A DNA stretch of 64,000 nt from Pseudomonadales bacterium (GTDB lineage Bacteria > Pseudomonadota > Gammaproteobacteria > Pseudomonadales > Ketobacteraceae): NCBI GenBank assembly GCA_002708905.1, contig PAPM01000035.1, positions 248,001 through 312,000 on the forward strand, given 5' to 3'. Shown here in pieces: positions 1 to 8,408 of this stretch. The notes beneath the pieces are model-generated. The model was given only the letters and a program-made list of their open reading frames with translations. It was not told where the DNA came from and did not search any database. Position numbers and translations under genes: made by a program. Every line of letters starts with the position of its first letter. Position 1 is the first letter of the stretch.

Positions 1-506
1 ACAATCTGTTTTCGATCCGGTTCCAGCAGCACTTCAAACTCCACACCCACCCGGTATATTGAAGGTTGTTCCTCAATTTTTTCACAGCTCTTGACGATGC
101 CAATGGCGGCGATGGTGGCATAGCTGGGGAACAACACCATAATTACGTGCAGATAGCTGTCCAGAGGCAGCGCTGTGGCGTGATAGAACGAGATGCCCCC
201 TTCGCTGAGGTTAATGGATTCCTTCTGGCTGATCTGCTTATCGTGGCTTACCAGGTACTTGGCGATCATGTCGATCTTCTCATCCAGGTAGCGCAAATAG
301 GTGCCCAGGGCGCGGTTGCTGTCGCTGACCTGGCGCAGCAGCTCCCGGCTCTCGTTCTCGATGGCCTGCAATTGGCTTACGAGTAGCGCCTGGCGGGGAA
401 TGTGGTAGGCCTCCCCATAGGGGTCATCCGATAGCAGGTGTTTCTCTATGGGGGTTTTGATGAGGTGAACCCGATCCTCGATACGGTAAAAGTCCCGTCG
501 CTCCAT
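1..506 (-). CDS. PilZ-domain protein, C-terminus cut by window edge
   Basis: The protein reads left off the window; about 168 residues are visible. It begins MERRDFYRIED, which carries the arginine-rich RxxxR-type element of PilZ domains near the N-terminus. About 110 residues in it has NLSEGGISF, the (D/N)xSxxG element that with the arginines binds cyclic di-GMP. Between them is a charged, helical stretch of roughly 80 residues, so the two PilZ signature halves lie further apart than in a minimal domain. PilZ proteins act as c-di-GMP receptors in the cytoplasm. The partner process cannot be told from the sequence. The start is the ATG at 506. Family call is fairly secure; function is open. 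Confidence 0.75.
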   Translation of the reverse strand, partial: MERRDFYRIEDRVHLIKTPIEKHLLSDDPYGEAYHIPRQALLVSQLQAIENESRELLRQVSDSNRALGTYLRYLDEKIDMIAKYLVSHDKQISQKESINLSEGGISFYHATALPLDSYLHVIMVLFPSYATIAAIGIVKSCEKIEEQPSIYRVGVEFEVLLEPDRKQI

Positions 507-577
507 GTTTTGATTCCTAAGGGATTTTTAATTAAGTGTAGACCCTTTGGAGCCGGTTGTTCAGGGGCTGGATTCCG

Positions 578-1477
578 TCAGGCGACGCTCAAAAACGATT
601 CCCCCGTCATTTTTTCTGAAACATCCCACAAACGCCGGGCAATGGTTTTATCGTTGGATCGTGGCGTGGAATAGGCCAGATCCGGTTTGCCCTGCATTTC
701 CAGAAAGCCATTTGGACCGATATACTCGCCACCGCTCAGATCCGGTTGTGTGGCGGCACACAGTGTCGGAAGAGCACCTTTTTCCTGAGACTGGGAAAAC
801 AGTGAGTTAAGGAGGCGGTTCACCGGCATGTACTGTTGCAGGTTAGTGTTGGAATACCCGGGGTGTACCGCAACCGCAATGACCCTGGAGCCTCGTGCTT
901 GCAAGCGACGCTGTAATTCCTTGGCAAACATCAGGTTGGCCAGTTTACTTTGGCCATAGGCCTGCCAGCGGGAATAGCGGTTTTCCCAATTGAGATCCTT
1001 GAAACGGATATGGCCGAGTCGGTGGGCAACACTGCTTACCACTACAACCCGCCCGGCTTCGGCTTTCTCCAATAAAGGCAGCAGGCGAGCGGTGAGCGCG
1101 AAGTGTCCCAGGTGGTTGGTGCCAAACTGGCTCTCGAAGCCGTCTTTTGTTTTGCTGTAAGGCGGCGCCATCACACCCGCGTTATTCACCAGCACATCGA
1201 TATGATCGAACTGCTCTGTAACGGCCGCACTGAATGCCTTTACGGAATCCAGGCTCGATAGATCCAGGCTCATCAGGGTCAATTGGGCTCTGGGCGATTC
1301 CTGTAAGATTCGATTAATGGCGGCTTGGCCTTTCTGCTGATTTCGGCAAGCGAGGATAAGTCGTGCGCCCTTGGCGGCAAATACCCTGGCGGCTTCAAAG
1401 CCGATGCCGCTGTTGGCGCCGGTAATCAGGATAGTTTTATGGTTCAGGTTGGGGATCGAATCAATGGACCAGTGCAT
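578..1477 (-). CDS. Short-chain dehydrogenase/reductase (retinol-dehydrogenase-like)
   Basis: A 299-residue NAD(P)-dependent oxidoreductase of the SDR family. The Rossmann glycine motif TGANSGIGFEAAR lies near residue 20, NNAGVMAPP near 97, and the catalytic YGQSKLAN (YxxxK) near 178. Length and motifs match the classical SDRs annotated as retinol dehydrogenase or protochlorophyllide-reductase-like, which act on lipophilic alcohols and ketones. The substrate here is unknown. The start ATG has a strong AAGGAGG ribosome-binding site 5 bases upstream. It diverges from a TetR regulator, with two palindromic sites between them, so repression by that regulator is likely. Confidence 0.88.
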   Translation of the reverse strand: MHWSIDSIPNLNHKTILITGANSGIGFEAARVFAAKGARLILACRNQQKGQAAINRILQESPRAQLTLMSLDLSSLDSVKAFSAAVTEQFDHIDVLVNNAGVMAPPYSKTKDGFESQFGTNHLGHFALTARLLPLLEKAEAGRVVVVSSVAHRLGHIRFKDLNWENRYSRWQAYGQSKLANLMFAKELQRRLQARGSRVIAVAVHPGYSNTNLQQYMPVNRLLNSLFSQSQEKGALPTLCAATQPDLSGGEYIGPNGFLEMQGKPDLAYSTPRSNDKTIARRLWDVSEKMTGESFLSVA

Positions 1478-1543
1478 GGCATCCTCCTTGGATCAGCGGG
1501 CTGTGGTCTTGGTATCGGTTTACGGTTTACACTCTAAATAAGT

Positions 1544-1579
1544 GACCAGTGGTCTCAAAAATAAAAGACCAACGGTCTT
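1544..1579. promoter_or_regulatory. Two TetR-type operator candidates between SDR and TetR genes
   Basis: Two similar palindromes lie in the 165-bp divergent intergenic region: GACCAGTGGTC at 1544-1554 and AAGACC-AAC-GGTCTT at 1565-1579. They share the pattern GACCAnnGGTC and are centred about 23 bp apart, close to two helical turns. Paired palindromes in a divergent TetR/target arrangement are typical of autoregulated TetR systems. Binding is inferred. Confidence 0.6.
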
Positions 1580-1642
1580 GTGTCAAACAGAAAGGGGTAA
1601 GGCAATGATTTTTAACGTTGTGGTCGTGATAGAATTGCGGCA

Positions 1643-2302
1643 ATGAAGTGTGTATCTGATTTCAAACGGGCTCGTCAGCCTGAACAAATTGAGCAGCGCA
1701 GGCGTGATATCCTCAATGCGGCGGCGACCTTGATGGCTGAAAAGGGCTTTGATCAGGTGAGCCTGAATGCCATCGCGCGCAGCGCCGGGGTCGCCAAATC
1801 CAACGTTTATCGTTATTTCGAAAGCAGGGAAGAAATATTTCTGACCTTATTGCGGCAGGATTGGGATGAGTGGTTGGTCCAGCTTGAGCGAGGGGTGGTT
1901 GGTCTGGAGGGAAGCGATGATATAGGCCGCTTTTCTGCGTTGGTGGCACGAACCATAGCCGCTTCGCCGCGCATGTGCGAGCTGGTTAGTGTGCTGGCTT
2001 CGGTGCTGGAGCAGAACCTGTCAGAGCAGGCCCTCATTACCTTTAAAACTGAATCCATGGCATTGGGGGGGCGCATCATGAATACGGTGCAGCGGGCACT
2101 GCCCGGCTTGCCGTCCGGAAACCTCATGCAATTGGGGCAAACGTTATTCGCGCTGATTGCCGGCCTCTGGCCCTTGGGGAATCCGCCTCCAGCGGTGCAG
2201 CGGGTGATGTCCAGACCGGAGTTGGCCCCGTTCCAGATTGAATTCGAAAGTTCGTTGGAACTGGCGTTGAACTTGATGCTGAAAGGGGCCTCTAACCCCT
2301 GA
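1643..2302 (+). CDS. TetR-family transcriptional regulator
   Basis: A 219-residue regulator. The N-terminal helix-turn-helix is clear: RRRDILNAAATLMAEKGF followed by AIARSAGVAKSNVYRYFES at about residues 50-68, the usual TetR recognition helix region. The C-terminal ligand domain (about 75-219) is rich in leucine and alanine and gives no hint of the ligand. It is transcribed away from the SDR gene across the paired palindromes at 1544-1579, so it probably represses that gene and itself. It is followed after 45 bp by the Lol genes, which are unlikely to be its targets. Confidence 0.88.
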   Translation: MKCVSDFKRARQPEQIEQRRRDILNAAATLMAEKGFDQVSLNAIARSAGVAKSNVYRYFESREEIFLTLLRQDWDEWLVQLERGVVGLEGSDDIGRFSALVARTIAASPRMCELVSVLASVLEQNLSEQALITFKTESMALGGRIMNTVQRALPGLPSGNLMQLGQTLFALIAGLWPLGNPPPAVQRVMSRPELAPFQIEFESSLELALNLMLKGASNP

Positions 2303-2347
2303 GCTTGTCGTAGCTTTACTATCAACCCTGTGGTTTAATGGCGCCCC

Positions 2348-3583
2348 ATGTTTAGACCGGTTTCCCTGTTTGTTGGATTACGATATACCCGTGCCAAGCG
2401 GCGTAATCACTTTATCTCCTTTATTTCACTTACCTCCATCCTGGGATTAACTCTGGGGGTGACGGTATTGATCGTTGTTTTGTCTGTGATGAACGGCTTC
2501 GACCGGGAATTGCAGCGCCGAATTCTGGGGATGGTGCCCCAGGCCAGTATTGTCGGTTATCAGCCGTTTGATAATTGGCAAGGCATGGTTGAGATGGCCG
2601 AACAGGATGAGCAGGTCCTTGGCGCAGCGCCCTTCATTCAACTGCAGGGTCTGCTCAGCAATAAGGGTGCGGTCGACAGTGCTTTCATCAGCGGCATTCA
2701 TCCGGATTACGAAACCCGGGTGTCCATCTTACCCAATCACCTCAAGTCCGGTTCCTTACAGGAACTTCAGCCCGGAACATTCAATGTCATTCTGGGTTCC
2801 GCTTTGGCGCGTAAACTGGGACTGGTGATCGGCGACAAGGTGACCATGGTATTGCCGGAAGCCGCCCTGACCCCTGCCGGTGTCATTCCCCGTTTCAAGC
2901 GTTTCACCCTGGTGGGTACGTTCGAAGTGGGGGCCGAGTTAGATGGTATGGTGGGGTTTATCAACCTGGAAGATGCTGCCCGTCTGGCGCGTATCAAGGG
3001 CAAGGTGGAAGGCGTACGTCTGCAGGTGGATAACCTGTTCAAGGCGGGGCAGGTGGCTTGGGACCTGGTGGCAAAACAGGAAGGCCAGTTCTACGCCAGC
3101 GATTGGACCCGCACCCATGGCACTCTGTTCCAGGCGATCAAAATGGAGAAAACCATGATGGCCTTGCTGCTGTTGCTGATTGTGGCGGTGGCGGCATTCA
3201 ATATCGTATCCAGCCTGGTGATGGTAGTGACGGATAAGAAATCCGATATCGCCATTCTGCGTACCCTGGGCGCCTCGCCCAATACCATCATGGGTATTTT
3301 TATGGTTCAGGGTAGTTTTATCGGAGTCATCGGTACCTTGGCCGGTACTGCGCTGGGGGTTTTTCTGGCCCTGAACATCAGCGACTTTGCGCTCTGGTTG
3401 GAACAGGTACTGCACAAGAAATTGTTCGCCCAGTACTTTGTCAATTATCTGCCTTCCGAGCTGCGTTGGGAAAACGTATTGTTCGTGAGTGGAATGGGTT
3501 TTCTCATGAGCTTTTTGGCAACGTTGTATCCAGCGCGCAAGGCGTCCAAAGTACAACCGGCGGAGGCATTGCGCTATGAGTAA
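2348..3583 (+). CDS. lolC: Lipoprotein-releasing ABC transporter permease (LolC/LolE family)
   Basis: A 411-residue inner-membrane permease that with LolD extracts mature outer-membrane lipoproteins from the inner membrane and hands them to LolA. The LolC/E signature region [19 protein letters not shown] leads into the first membrane helix. A large periplasmic domain (about 50-265) and three more C-terminal helices follow, ending in [17 protein letters not shown], the usual FtsX-fold tail. The stop overlaps the start of lolD by 8 bp. Only one permease is present: in the Pseudomonas-type cluster a second one (lolE) follows lolD, but here the next gene is DUF2062 on the other strand. The protein may therefore be a LolF-type permease acting as a homodimer; this is inference. 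Confidence 0.9.
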   Translation: MFRPVSLFVGLRYTRAKRRNHFISFISLTSILGLTLGVTVLIVVLSVMNGFDRELQRRILGMVPQASIVGYQPFDNWQGMVEMAEQDEQVLGAAPFIQLQGLLSNKGAVDSAFISGIHPDYETRVSILPNHLKSGSLQELQPGTFNVILGSALARKLGLVIGDKVTMVLPEAALTPAGVIPRFKRFTLVGTFEVGAELDGMVGFINLEDAARLARIKGKVEGVRLQVDNLFKAGQVAWDLVAKQEGQFYASDWTRTHGTLFQAIKMEKTMMALLLLLIVAVAAFNIVSSLVMVVTDKKSDIAILRTLGASPNTIMGIFMVQGSFIGVIGTLAGTALGVFLALNISDFALWLEQVLHKKLFAQYFVNYLPSELRWENVLFVSGMGFLMSFLATLYPARKASKVQPAEALRYE

Positions 3584-4280
3584 AGCCATCCTCGAATGTC
3601 GTCAGTTGTGCAAGAGCTTTGATGAGGGTCCGGTTGAAGTCCAGGTGTTGAAGCAGGTGGATTTTACCCTGGAAGAAGGCGAGTTTGTCGCTATCATCGG
3701 CAACTCAGGCTCCGGCAAAACCACACTATTGCACCTGTTGAGCGGGCTGGATGTGCCGTCCCGGGGACAGGTTCTGATCGGCGGTAAGGACTTCAGTGCG
3801 CTTAACGACAAACAGCGTGGCATCGTGCGCAACCAGCACATCGGCTTCGTTTATCAGTTTCATCATCTGCTGCCTGAATTTACCGCGTTGGAAAATGTTT
3901 CCATGCCGCTCATGCTGCGCAAGGATTCCATTGCCGACATTAAACGCCAGGCGACGGAAATGTTGGAGAAGGTTGGGCTTGGGCATCGCATCGGCCATAA
4001 ACCGGCGGAGCTTTCCGGCGGCGAGCGGCAGCGGGTTGCTATAGCGCGGGCCCTTGTCACCCGGCCTTCCTGTGTGATGGCGGATGAACCCACCGGTAAT
4101 CTGGACGTGCACACTGCTCGTGAGATCCAGGCCCTAATGCACGAACTCAATCGAAGTTTGAAGACATCCTTTCTTATCGTTACCCATGATTTGGGCCTAG
4201 CGAGTCAGGTGGACCGCGTGGTTAAAATGGAGGATGGGCACCTGATGGCAGCCGACAAGGAAGGCTTGGCCTCACTCTGA
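3576..4280 (+). CDS. lolD: Lipoprotein-releasing ABC transporter ATPase LolD
   Basis: A 234-residue ATP-binding subunit. Walker [17 protein letters not shown] is near residue 42, the ABC signature [15 protein letters not shown] near 147, and Walker [13 protein letters not shown] just after, with an H-loop in [10 protein letters not shown]. Length and motifs match LolD/MacB-type ATPases. It overlaps the upstream permease by 8 bp, which points to translational coupling and a shared complex that powers lipoprotein release from the inner membrane. Confidence 0.95.
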   Translation: MSKAILECRQLCKSFDEGPVEVQVLKQVDFTLEEGEFVAIIGNSGSGKTTLLHLLSGLDVPSRGQVLIGGKDFSALNDKQRGIVRNQHIGFVYQFHHLLPEFTALENVSMPLMLRKDSIADIKRQATEMLEKVGLGHRIGHKPAELSGGERQRVAIARALVTRPSCVMADEPTGNLDVHTAREIQALMHELNRSLKTSFLIVTHDLGLASQVDRVVKMEDGHLMAADKEGLASL

Positions 4281-4333
4281 ACCAGCTTGGAGGTTTCTTT
4301 ATTTACCCCAAGACTGTCTATGTTGTTTGACTT

Positions 4334-4347
4334 TTGGATGCATCCAA
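4334..4347. repeat. 14-bp perfect palindrome between convergent genes
   Basis: TTGGATG directly followed by its reverse complement CATCCAA lies between lolD and the convergent DUF2062 gene. There is no loop and no flanking T-run, so it does not look like an intrinsic terminator. It may be a protein-binding site or chance. Confidence 0.35.
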
Positions 4348-4352
4348 TCCGC

Positions 4353-4916
4353 TTATGAGTGCTTCTTGAGCCGCCGTTCCCGGCGGTGCTGCCAGGAGCG
4401 GTATATGTGCATGCGCCACAGTAACCGGATTGCGACAAAACTCAGGGTGGCTGATACCACACCGACGATGGTGCAACCAAAAAACAGTGGCCAAATCGCT
4501 TTCCAGCCCAGTTCCGCCAACTGTTTCAGGAAGCCATCAAAATCAGACAGGATGATATTGAAATCCACCCTGATGGGTTGACCCAGCGTGTTTACCGGCA
4601 CACCTACAATCCAGGCGCCTACTTCGTAGCAGAAGTAGTACAGGGGGATGTAGGTGAAGGGGTTGCTGACCCAGGTGGAGGCCACGGAGATAGGCAAATT
4701 GCCGTGAATGAAGAAACAGAGAAAGATGGCGACGAAAATCTGGATGGGCAGGGGAATAAAGGCACACAGGACGCCGGCGAAAATCCCTGCCGACACAGAG
4801 CGCCGGTTCAGGTGCCACAGATTGGGATCTTTGATTCTCGGCCCAAGTTTCGAAATCCAACGATTCTCGATAATGGTATGGGGCGCTGGAATGTATTTTT
4901 TGAATATATTTTTCAA
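4353..4916 (-). CDS. DUF2062 membrane protein
   Basis: A 187-residue inner-membrane protein of the DUF2062 family. The family pattern is visible: RRSVSAGIFAGVLCAFIPLP near residue 40, then a short loop and WVSNPFTYIPLYYFCYEVG near 84. Three or four hydrophobic helices are present, and the C-terminus is strongly basic (RSWQHRRERRLKKHS), consistent with a cytoplasmic tail. No enzymatic function is established for the family. It lies at the same place in the lol-comEC neighbourhood in Pseudomonas, but here it is divergent from comEC and convergent with lolD. Confidence 0.85.
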   Translation of the reverse strand: MKNIFKKYIPAPHTIIENRWISKLGPRIKDPNLWHLNRRSVSAGIFAGVLCAFIPLPIQIFVAIFLCFFIHGNLPISVASTWVSNPFTYIPLYYFCYEVGAWIVGVPVNTLGQPIRVDFNIILSDFDGFLKQLAELGWKAIWPLFFGCTIVGVVSATLSFVAIRLLWRMHIYRSWQHRRERRLKKHS

Positions 4917-4982
4917 GGCCGACGGTTACCTGGTTCCTGCCACAGCGCGCTTATTATGCCGCCAATAGAGGCATAACACTAG

Positions 4983-7214
4983 ATGTGGATGTGGGTCTCT
5001 GGCGTTGCCATTGGAATAATCTTCTCGGTCCTGGTGTTGCCTGCACTTACGGAGCCATTTCCTACAACTTTGCTGGTGTTCGCGGCACTTTTCCCCGTTG
5101 TAACTGGGTTGTCATGGTCTCGCCTGAAGCCCGGACCTTACCGGGTCACCCTGGTGGTCATGCTTGCCTCGCTGGTAGGGTTGGCCATCGGTGGATGGGT
5201 TAAATATAGATTATCGCCGTGGGAGCTGGAAACCGGTTCCACTTACTACTTAAGTGGGGAAGTCACAGGCATTCCCCGGGCAAACCGGTTCAGTACAGGA
5301 TATCGCTTGAAAGCAGACTGTCTGGGGCGGACGCAGACGGATTGCAGTGTTTTCCATAACCGGATTCCGGTGCTCTGGCCGGTGCTGGTGGAGGTGAGTT
5401 CTTCCCAGCGAAAGCCGGTGTTGATTCCGGGCCAGCGTGTGCAGATCCAGGTTCAGAACAGAGTGTCTCGAGTTAATACCAATCCCGGCGCGTTTAATGT
5501 TGAGCGCTGGTTGCTCTCAAGTCATATCGTGGCACGGCTGAAGCTGAAACGGGGTAGTACGATCCAGCAATCCGGGAAAGCGTGGTTTACCATGGATAGA
5601 GTCCGCGCCCGTCTCAATGCTTACTTCAGCCAATCCCGGGATTCGGGATCAGCTGACAATCTCTCCGCTTATCCGGTCATTCTGGCGCTGTTAAGCGGGG
5701 ACCGCAGTTTGATGACGGATCAGCATTGGGCGTTGTTCAATCGAACCGGAACCACCCATCTGGTGGCGATCTCCGGATTGCATGTAGGGCTGGTGGCGAC
5801 CATGGTGACTTTGCTTGCTATGCCGTTATTTCGCCGCTGGCGTTGGTTTACCAATCGTTACCCGGCGAGCCATGGTGCGTTGGTACTGGCATGGCTGGCC
5901 AGCCTCGTGTATTGCGGTTTGGCGGGGTTCGCCATTCCCACTCAGCGGGCATTGATTATGCTCAGCGTGTATGTGGCTTTGAAACTGACAGGGCGAGCTC
6001 AGCACCTCTGGTTTGGTCTGTTGGTGGCACTTTGTATCGTCCTGGTGTGGGACCCGGTGGCCTGTTTGAGTTTAGGGTTCTGGCTGTCGTTTTCCGCGGT
6101 ATATCTGATCCTCTGGTTGATTGGCGGTAACGTCTCCGCCCGTTCGAAAATCTCTCAATGGACGACGGTGCAGCTTGGCCTTTTTATTGGGCTGGCGCCG
6201 GCTTTACTCTGGTCCGTGCATTCCGTTTCCCTGGTCTCTGCATTTACCAACGCGGTGGCGATTCCCCTGATTGGTTTTGTGGTGGTGCCCCTGGCTCTGG
6301 TTTGGTGTGCGCTTTGGGCCATATTGGGGGAACAGGTCGCTTCCCTGTTGGCTGGGATCGTATACCTCACCGACAGCTTGCTCTGGTTGCTACACCAGTT
6401 CAGCAGTTGGCGTTATAGCACCTGGAGCGTGGGTGAGCGTAGCATGGCTAGCTTGCTGCTTGCCATGGTGGGGGTGTTGTGGCTCGTGAGTGCCGGTCTG
6501 CCCGGGCGGGCCTGGGGCATGGTTCTGCTGTTGCCTATTTTGCTGCCCCAGGTGCAAGGTAAGGGGCTTTATATAATGGGGGCTGGCTCCGGCCGCATTC
6601 TGTTCCAGTCCGAACACGCGGTCTGGTCGCTGTCGAAATCCCATTGGCCCGAGCCCGTTGCCCACTGGCAGGCGCAGCTGTTGACCCACTGGGGAGTGAT
6701 GATTCCCCCTGAAAGCCTGACATTACATGCAACCAAGCAGCTATGGCTCGCCCCGGAAAAGGTGTTGTCCGAGTTCAATTTGCACAAGAATTTTTTGGGT
6801 GCCAGGCATTTGGGTACTGCAAGTTATAGCCATTTGTGCGACAGACCGCATTGGCAAACAGCCGCTGTGAAATTTACTCGTTATGAGGTCGAGGGTAGGC
6901 AGGAGCGCTGTGCCCTGGCGATGGAGTGGGGGCAATCCCGCTGGCTCTACTGGCCGCTGGATACTATCAGGGACCAGGCTGCTGTACTGAGTGATATGGC
7001 TACCGAGCGTTTTGACGTGCTGTTACTGGATGTGGGGAAAGGCAAACCTGTCGAACCTGCTTTACTGTCGCTATTGGTCCCTGATGGCAAAGTCATATCG
7101 ATAAAGCCCCTGTCAGAAGCTATGTCCAGACGGGTCGCCGACCTTGCAATTCCGGTTCATGTGATTGAGGAGGAGGGTTATTATTACCAGCCTTTTACGG
7201 ATGGAGCGGATTGA
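4983..7214 (+). CDS. comEC: ComEC/Rec2-family DNA uptake channel with degenerate C-terminal domain
   Basis: A 743-residue polytopic membrane protein. N-terminal helices are followed by an OB-like DUF4131 domain (about 60-200). The Competence domain (about 240-510) includes LLSGDRSLMTDQHW, TGTTHLVAISGLHVGL and the channel helices around FAIPTQRALIMLSVYV. ComEC carries single-stranded DNA across the inner membrane during transformation. Most homologues end in a metallo-beta-lactamase-like domain with an HxxxDH-type metal site. Here the last 230 residues keep only a weak DVGKGK relic of the DVGQG entry strand and I see no HxxxDH motif, so nuclease activity is probably lost. The start ATG lies 66 bp from the divergent DUF2062 gene. 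Confidence 0.88.
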   Translation: MWMWVSGVAIGIIFSVLVLPALTEPFPTTLLVFAALFPVVTGLSWSRLKPGPYRVTLVVMLASLVGLAIGGWVKYRLSPWELETGSTYYLSGEVTGIPRANRFSTGYRLKADCLGRTQTDCSVFHNRIPVLWPVLVEVSSSQRKPVLIPGQRVQIQVQNRVSRVNTNPGAFNVERWLLSSHIVARLKLKRGSTIQQSGKAWFTMDRVRARLNAYFSQSRDSGSADNLSAYPVILALLSGDRSLMTDQHWALFNRTGTTHLVAISGLHVGLVATMVTLLAMPLFRRWRWFTNRYPASHGALVLAWLASLVYCGLAGFAIPTQRALIMLSVYVALKLTGRAQHLWFGLLVALCIVLVWDPVACLSLGFWLSFSAVYLILWLIGGNVSARSKISQWTTVQLGLFIGLAPALLWSVHSVSLVSAFTNAVAIPLIGFVVVPLALVWCALWAILGEQVASLLAGIVYLTDSLLWLLHQFSSWRYSTWSVGERSMASLLLAMVGVLWLVSAGLPGRAWGMVLLLPILLPQVQGKGLYIMGAGSGRILFQSEHAVWSLSKSHWPEPVAHWQAQLLTHWGVMIPPESLTLHATKQLWLAPEKVLSEFNLHKNFLGARHLGTASYSHLCDRPHWQTAAVKFTRYEVEGRQERCALAMEWGQSRWLYWPLDTIRDQAAVLSDMATERFDVLLLDVGKGKPVEPALLSLLVPDGKVISIKPLSEAMSRRVADLAIPVHVIEEEGYYYQPFTDGAD

Positions 7215-7339
7215 TTCGGTATCCTGGAGCGGGTTGTCCAAATTTGGATCAAAATGAGATCCAGGCAACGCTCCGGTTACGAAAAGCTGCTACAGTGTGC
7301 TAGAGTAAAAATCAGTTAAAAAATAGGAGATTACAGCGC

Positions 7340-7981
7340 GTGCGAGTGCTTGATGTGATTATGTCCGGGGGCTTGGTAATGTACCCCATAATTTTGTGCT
7401 CCATTTTGGCATTGGCCATCATTGTTGAGCGCTTGTGGGCACTAAGGGTGAACAAAATCAGCCCCCGTAATCTGATTGCCCAGGTGTGGGGGTGGGTTAA
7501 GAATGGCAAGCTGGATGGCAAGAAAGTCAAAGAACTGCGGGATTCCTCTCCGCTGGGCAGAGTATTGGCAACCGGGTTGATCAATGCCAAGCATGGCCGC
7601 GAAATCATGAAGGAAGCCATCGTGGATACTGCCACCCATGAAATCCACGAGATGGGGCGCTTCCTTAATCTCCTGGGTTCCATCGCCGCCGTTGCCCCTT
7701 TGCTGGGACTGCTGGGCACGGTAATCGGCATGATCAAGGTGTTTAATGCGATCGTGTTGGAAGGTGCTGGCAACGCGGCAATACTTGCGGGCGGTATTTC
7801 TGAAGCACTGTACACTACCGCCGCTGGCCTGGTAGTGGCGATCCCGGCACTCTTTTTCCACCGCTTTTTCTCCCGGCGTATTGATGAAATTGCGGTGTTG
7901 ATGGAGCAGGACGCGGTGAAGCTGGTGGATGTTATCCACGGCGACCGTGAAGCGGAAACCGCTGAGGGTGACAAAAAGTGA
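7340..7981 (+). CDS. exbB: ExbB/TolQ-family proton-channel protein
   Basis: A 213-residue inner-membrane protein. Residues 10-30 form the first helix (PIILCSILALAIIVERLWAL). The long cytoplasmic segment is followed by two helices with the family pattern SIAAVAPLLGLLGTVIGMI and AGGISEALYTTAAGLVVAIP. With ExbD it couples the proton gradient to outer-membrane energisation, usually through a TonB-type protein. No tonB is present here. The start is a GTG with TAGGAG 10 bases upstream. The stop overlaps the exbD start by 4 bp. Same position as the ExbB-like gene upstream of lpxK in Pseudomonas. Confidence 0.9.
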   Translation: MRVLDVIMSGGLVMYPIILCSILALAIIVERLWALRVNKISPRNLIAQVWGWVKNGKLDGKKVKELRDSSPLGRVLATGLINAKHGREIMKEAIVDTATHEIHEMGRFLNLLGSIAAVAPLLGLLGTVIGMIKVFNAIVLEGAGNAAILAGGISEALYTTAAGLVVAIPALFFHRFFSRRIDEIAVLMEQDAVKLVDVIHGDREAETAEGDKK

Positions 7982-8394
7982 AGTTCCAACGCCAACCGGT
8001 GGAAGAGGTCAATGTTAACCTGACACCCCTTATTGACGTGGTATTTCTGCTGCTGATCTTCTTTATGGTCTCCACCACCTTTACCCGGGAGCGGGAGCTG
8101 ACCGTGGAACTGCCGAAAGCAGTCGGTGAATCGGCGACGGAAGCCCCCAAATATATCGAGATCCAGATCAGTGCAGACGGCGAGTACGCCATTAACGAAC
8201 AACGCTTGGTGAACCGGGAGCGGGAAACCCTGGAGCGAGCGCTAAAAAAGGAATCCAATGGTAACGTGGACATCCCGTTGATCATTACCGCCGATGCCCA
8301 TGCTGCTCACCAGTCGGTAATGACGGCCATGGATGTGTCGGGGGCTCTGGGCTTCACCAAATTAAGGCTTACCGCCCAGCAGCCGGAGCCATAA
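7978..8394 (+). CDS. exbD: ExbD/TolR-family biopolymer transport protein
   Basis: A 138-residue protein with a short cytoplasmic N-terminus, one membrane helix (about 15-38) carrying the conserved proton-binding aspartate (D20 in NLTPLIDVVFLLLIFFM), and a periplasmic domain. It forms the stator with ExbB. The GTG start is embedded in the exbB stop (GTGA), showing tight translational coupling. The downstream lpxK begins 14 bp later, so the three genes are probably one operon. Confidence 0.92.
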   Translation: MKFQRQPVEEVNVNLTPLIDVVFLLLIFFMVSTTFTRERELTVELPKAVGESATEAPKYIEIQISADGEYAINEQRLVNRERETLERALKKESNGNVDIPLIITADAHAAHQSVMTAMDVSGALGFTKLRLTAQQPEP

Positions 8395-8408
8395 CCGCTC
8401 CGGTTGTC

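Noticed and set aside
7312-8202. 296-codon open frame opposite exbB/exbD
   Set aside because: It covers two well-supported genes and is rich in serine and arginine with no family resemblance.
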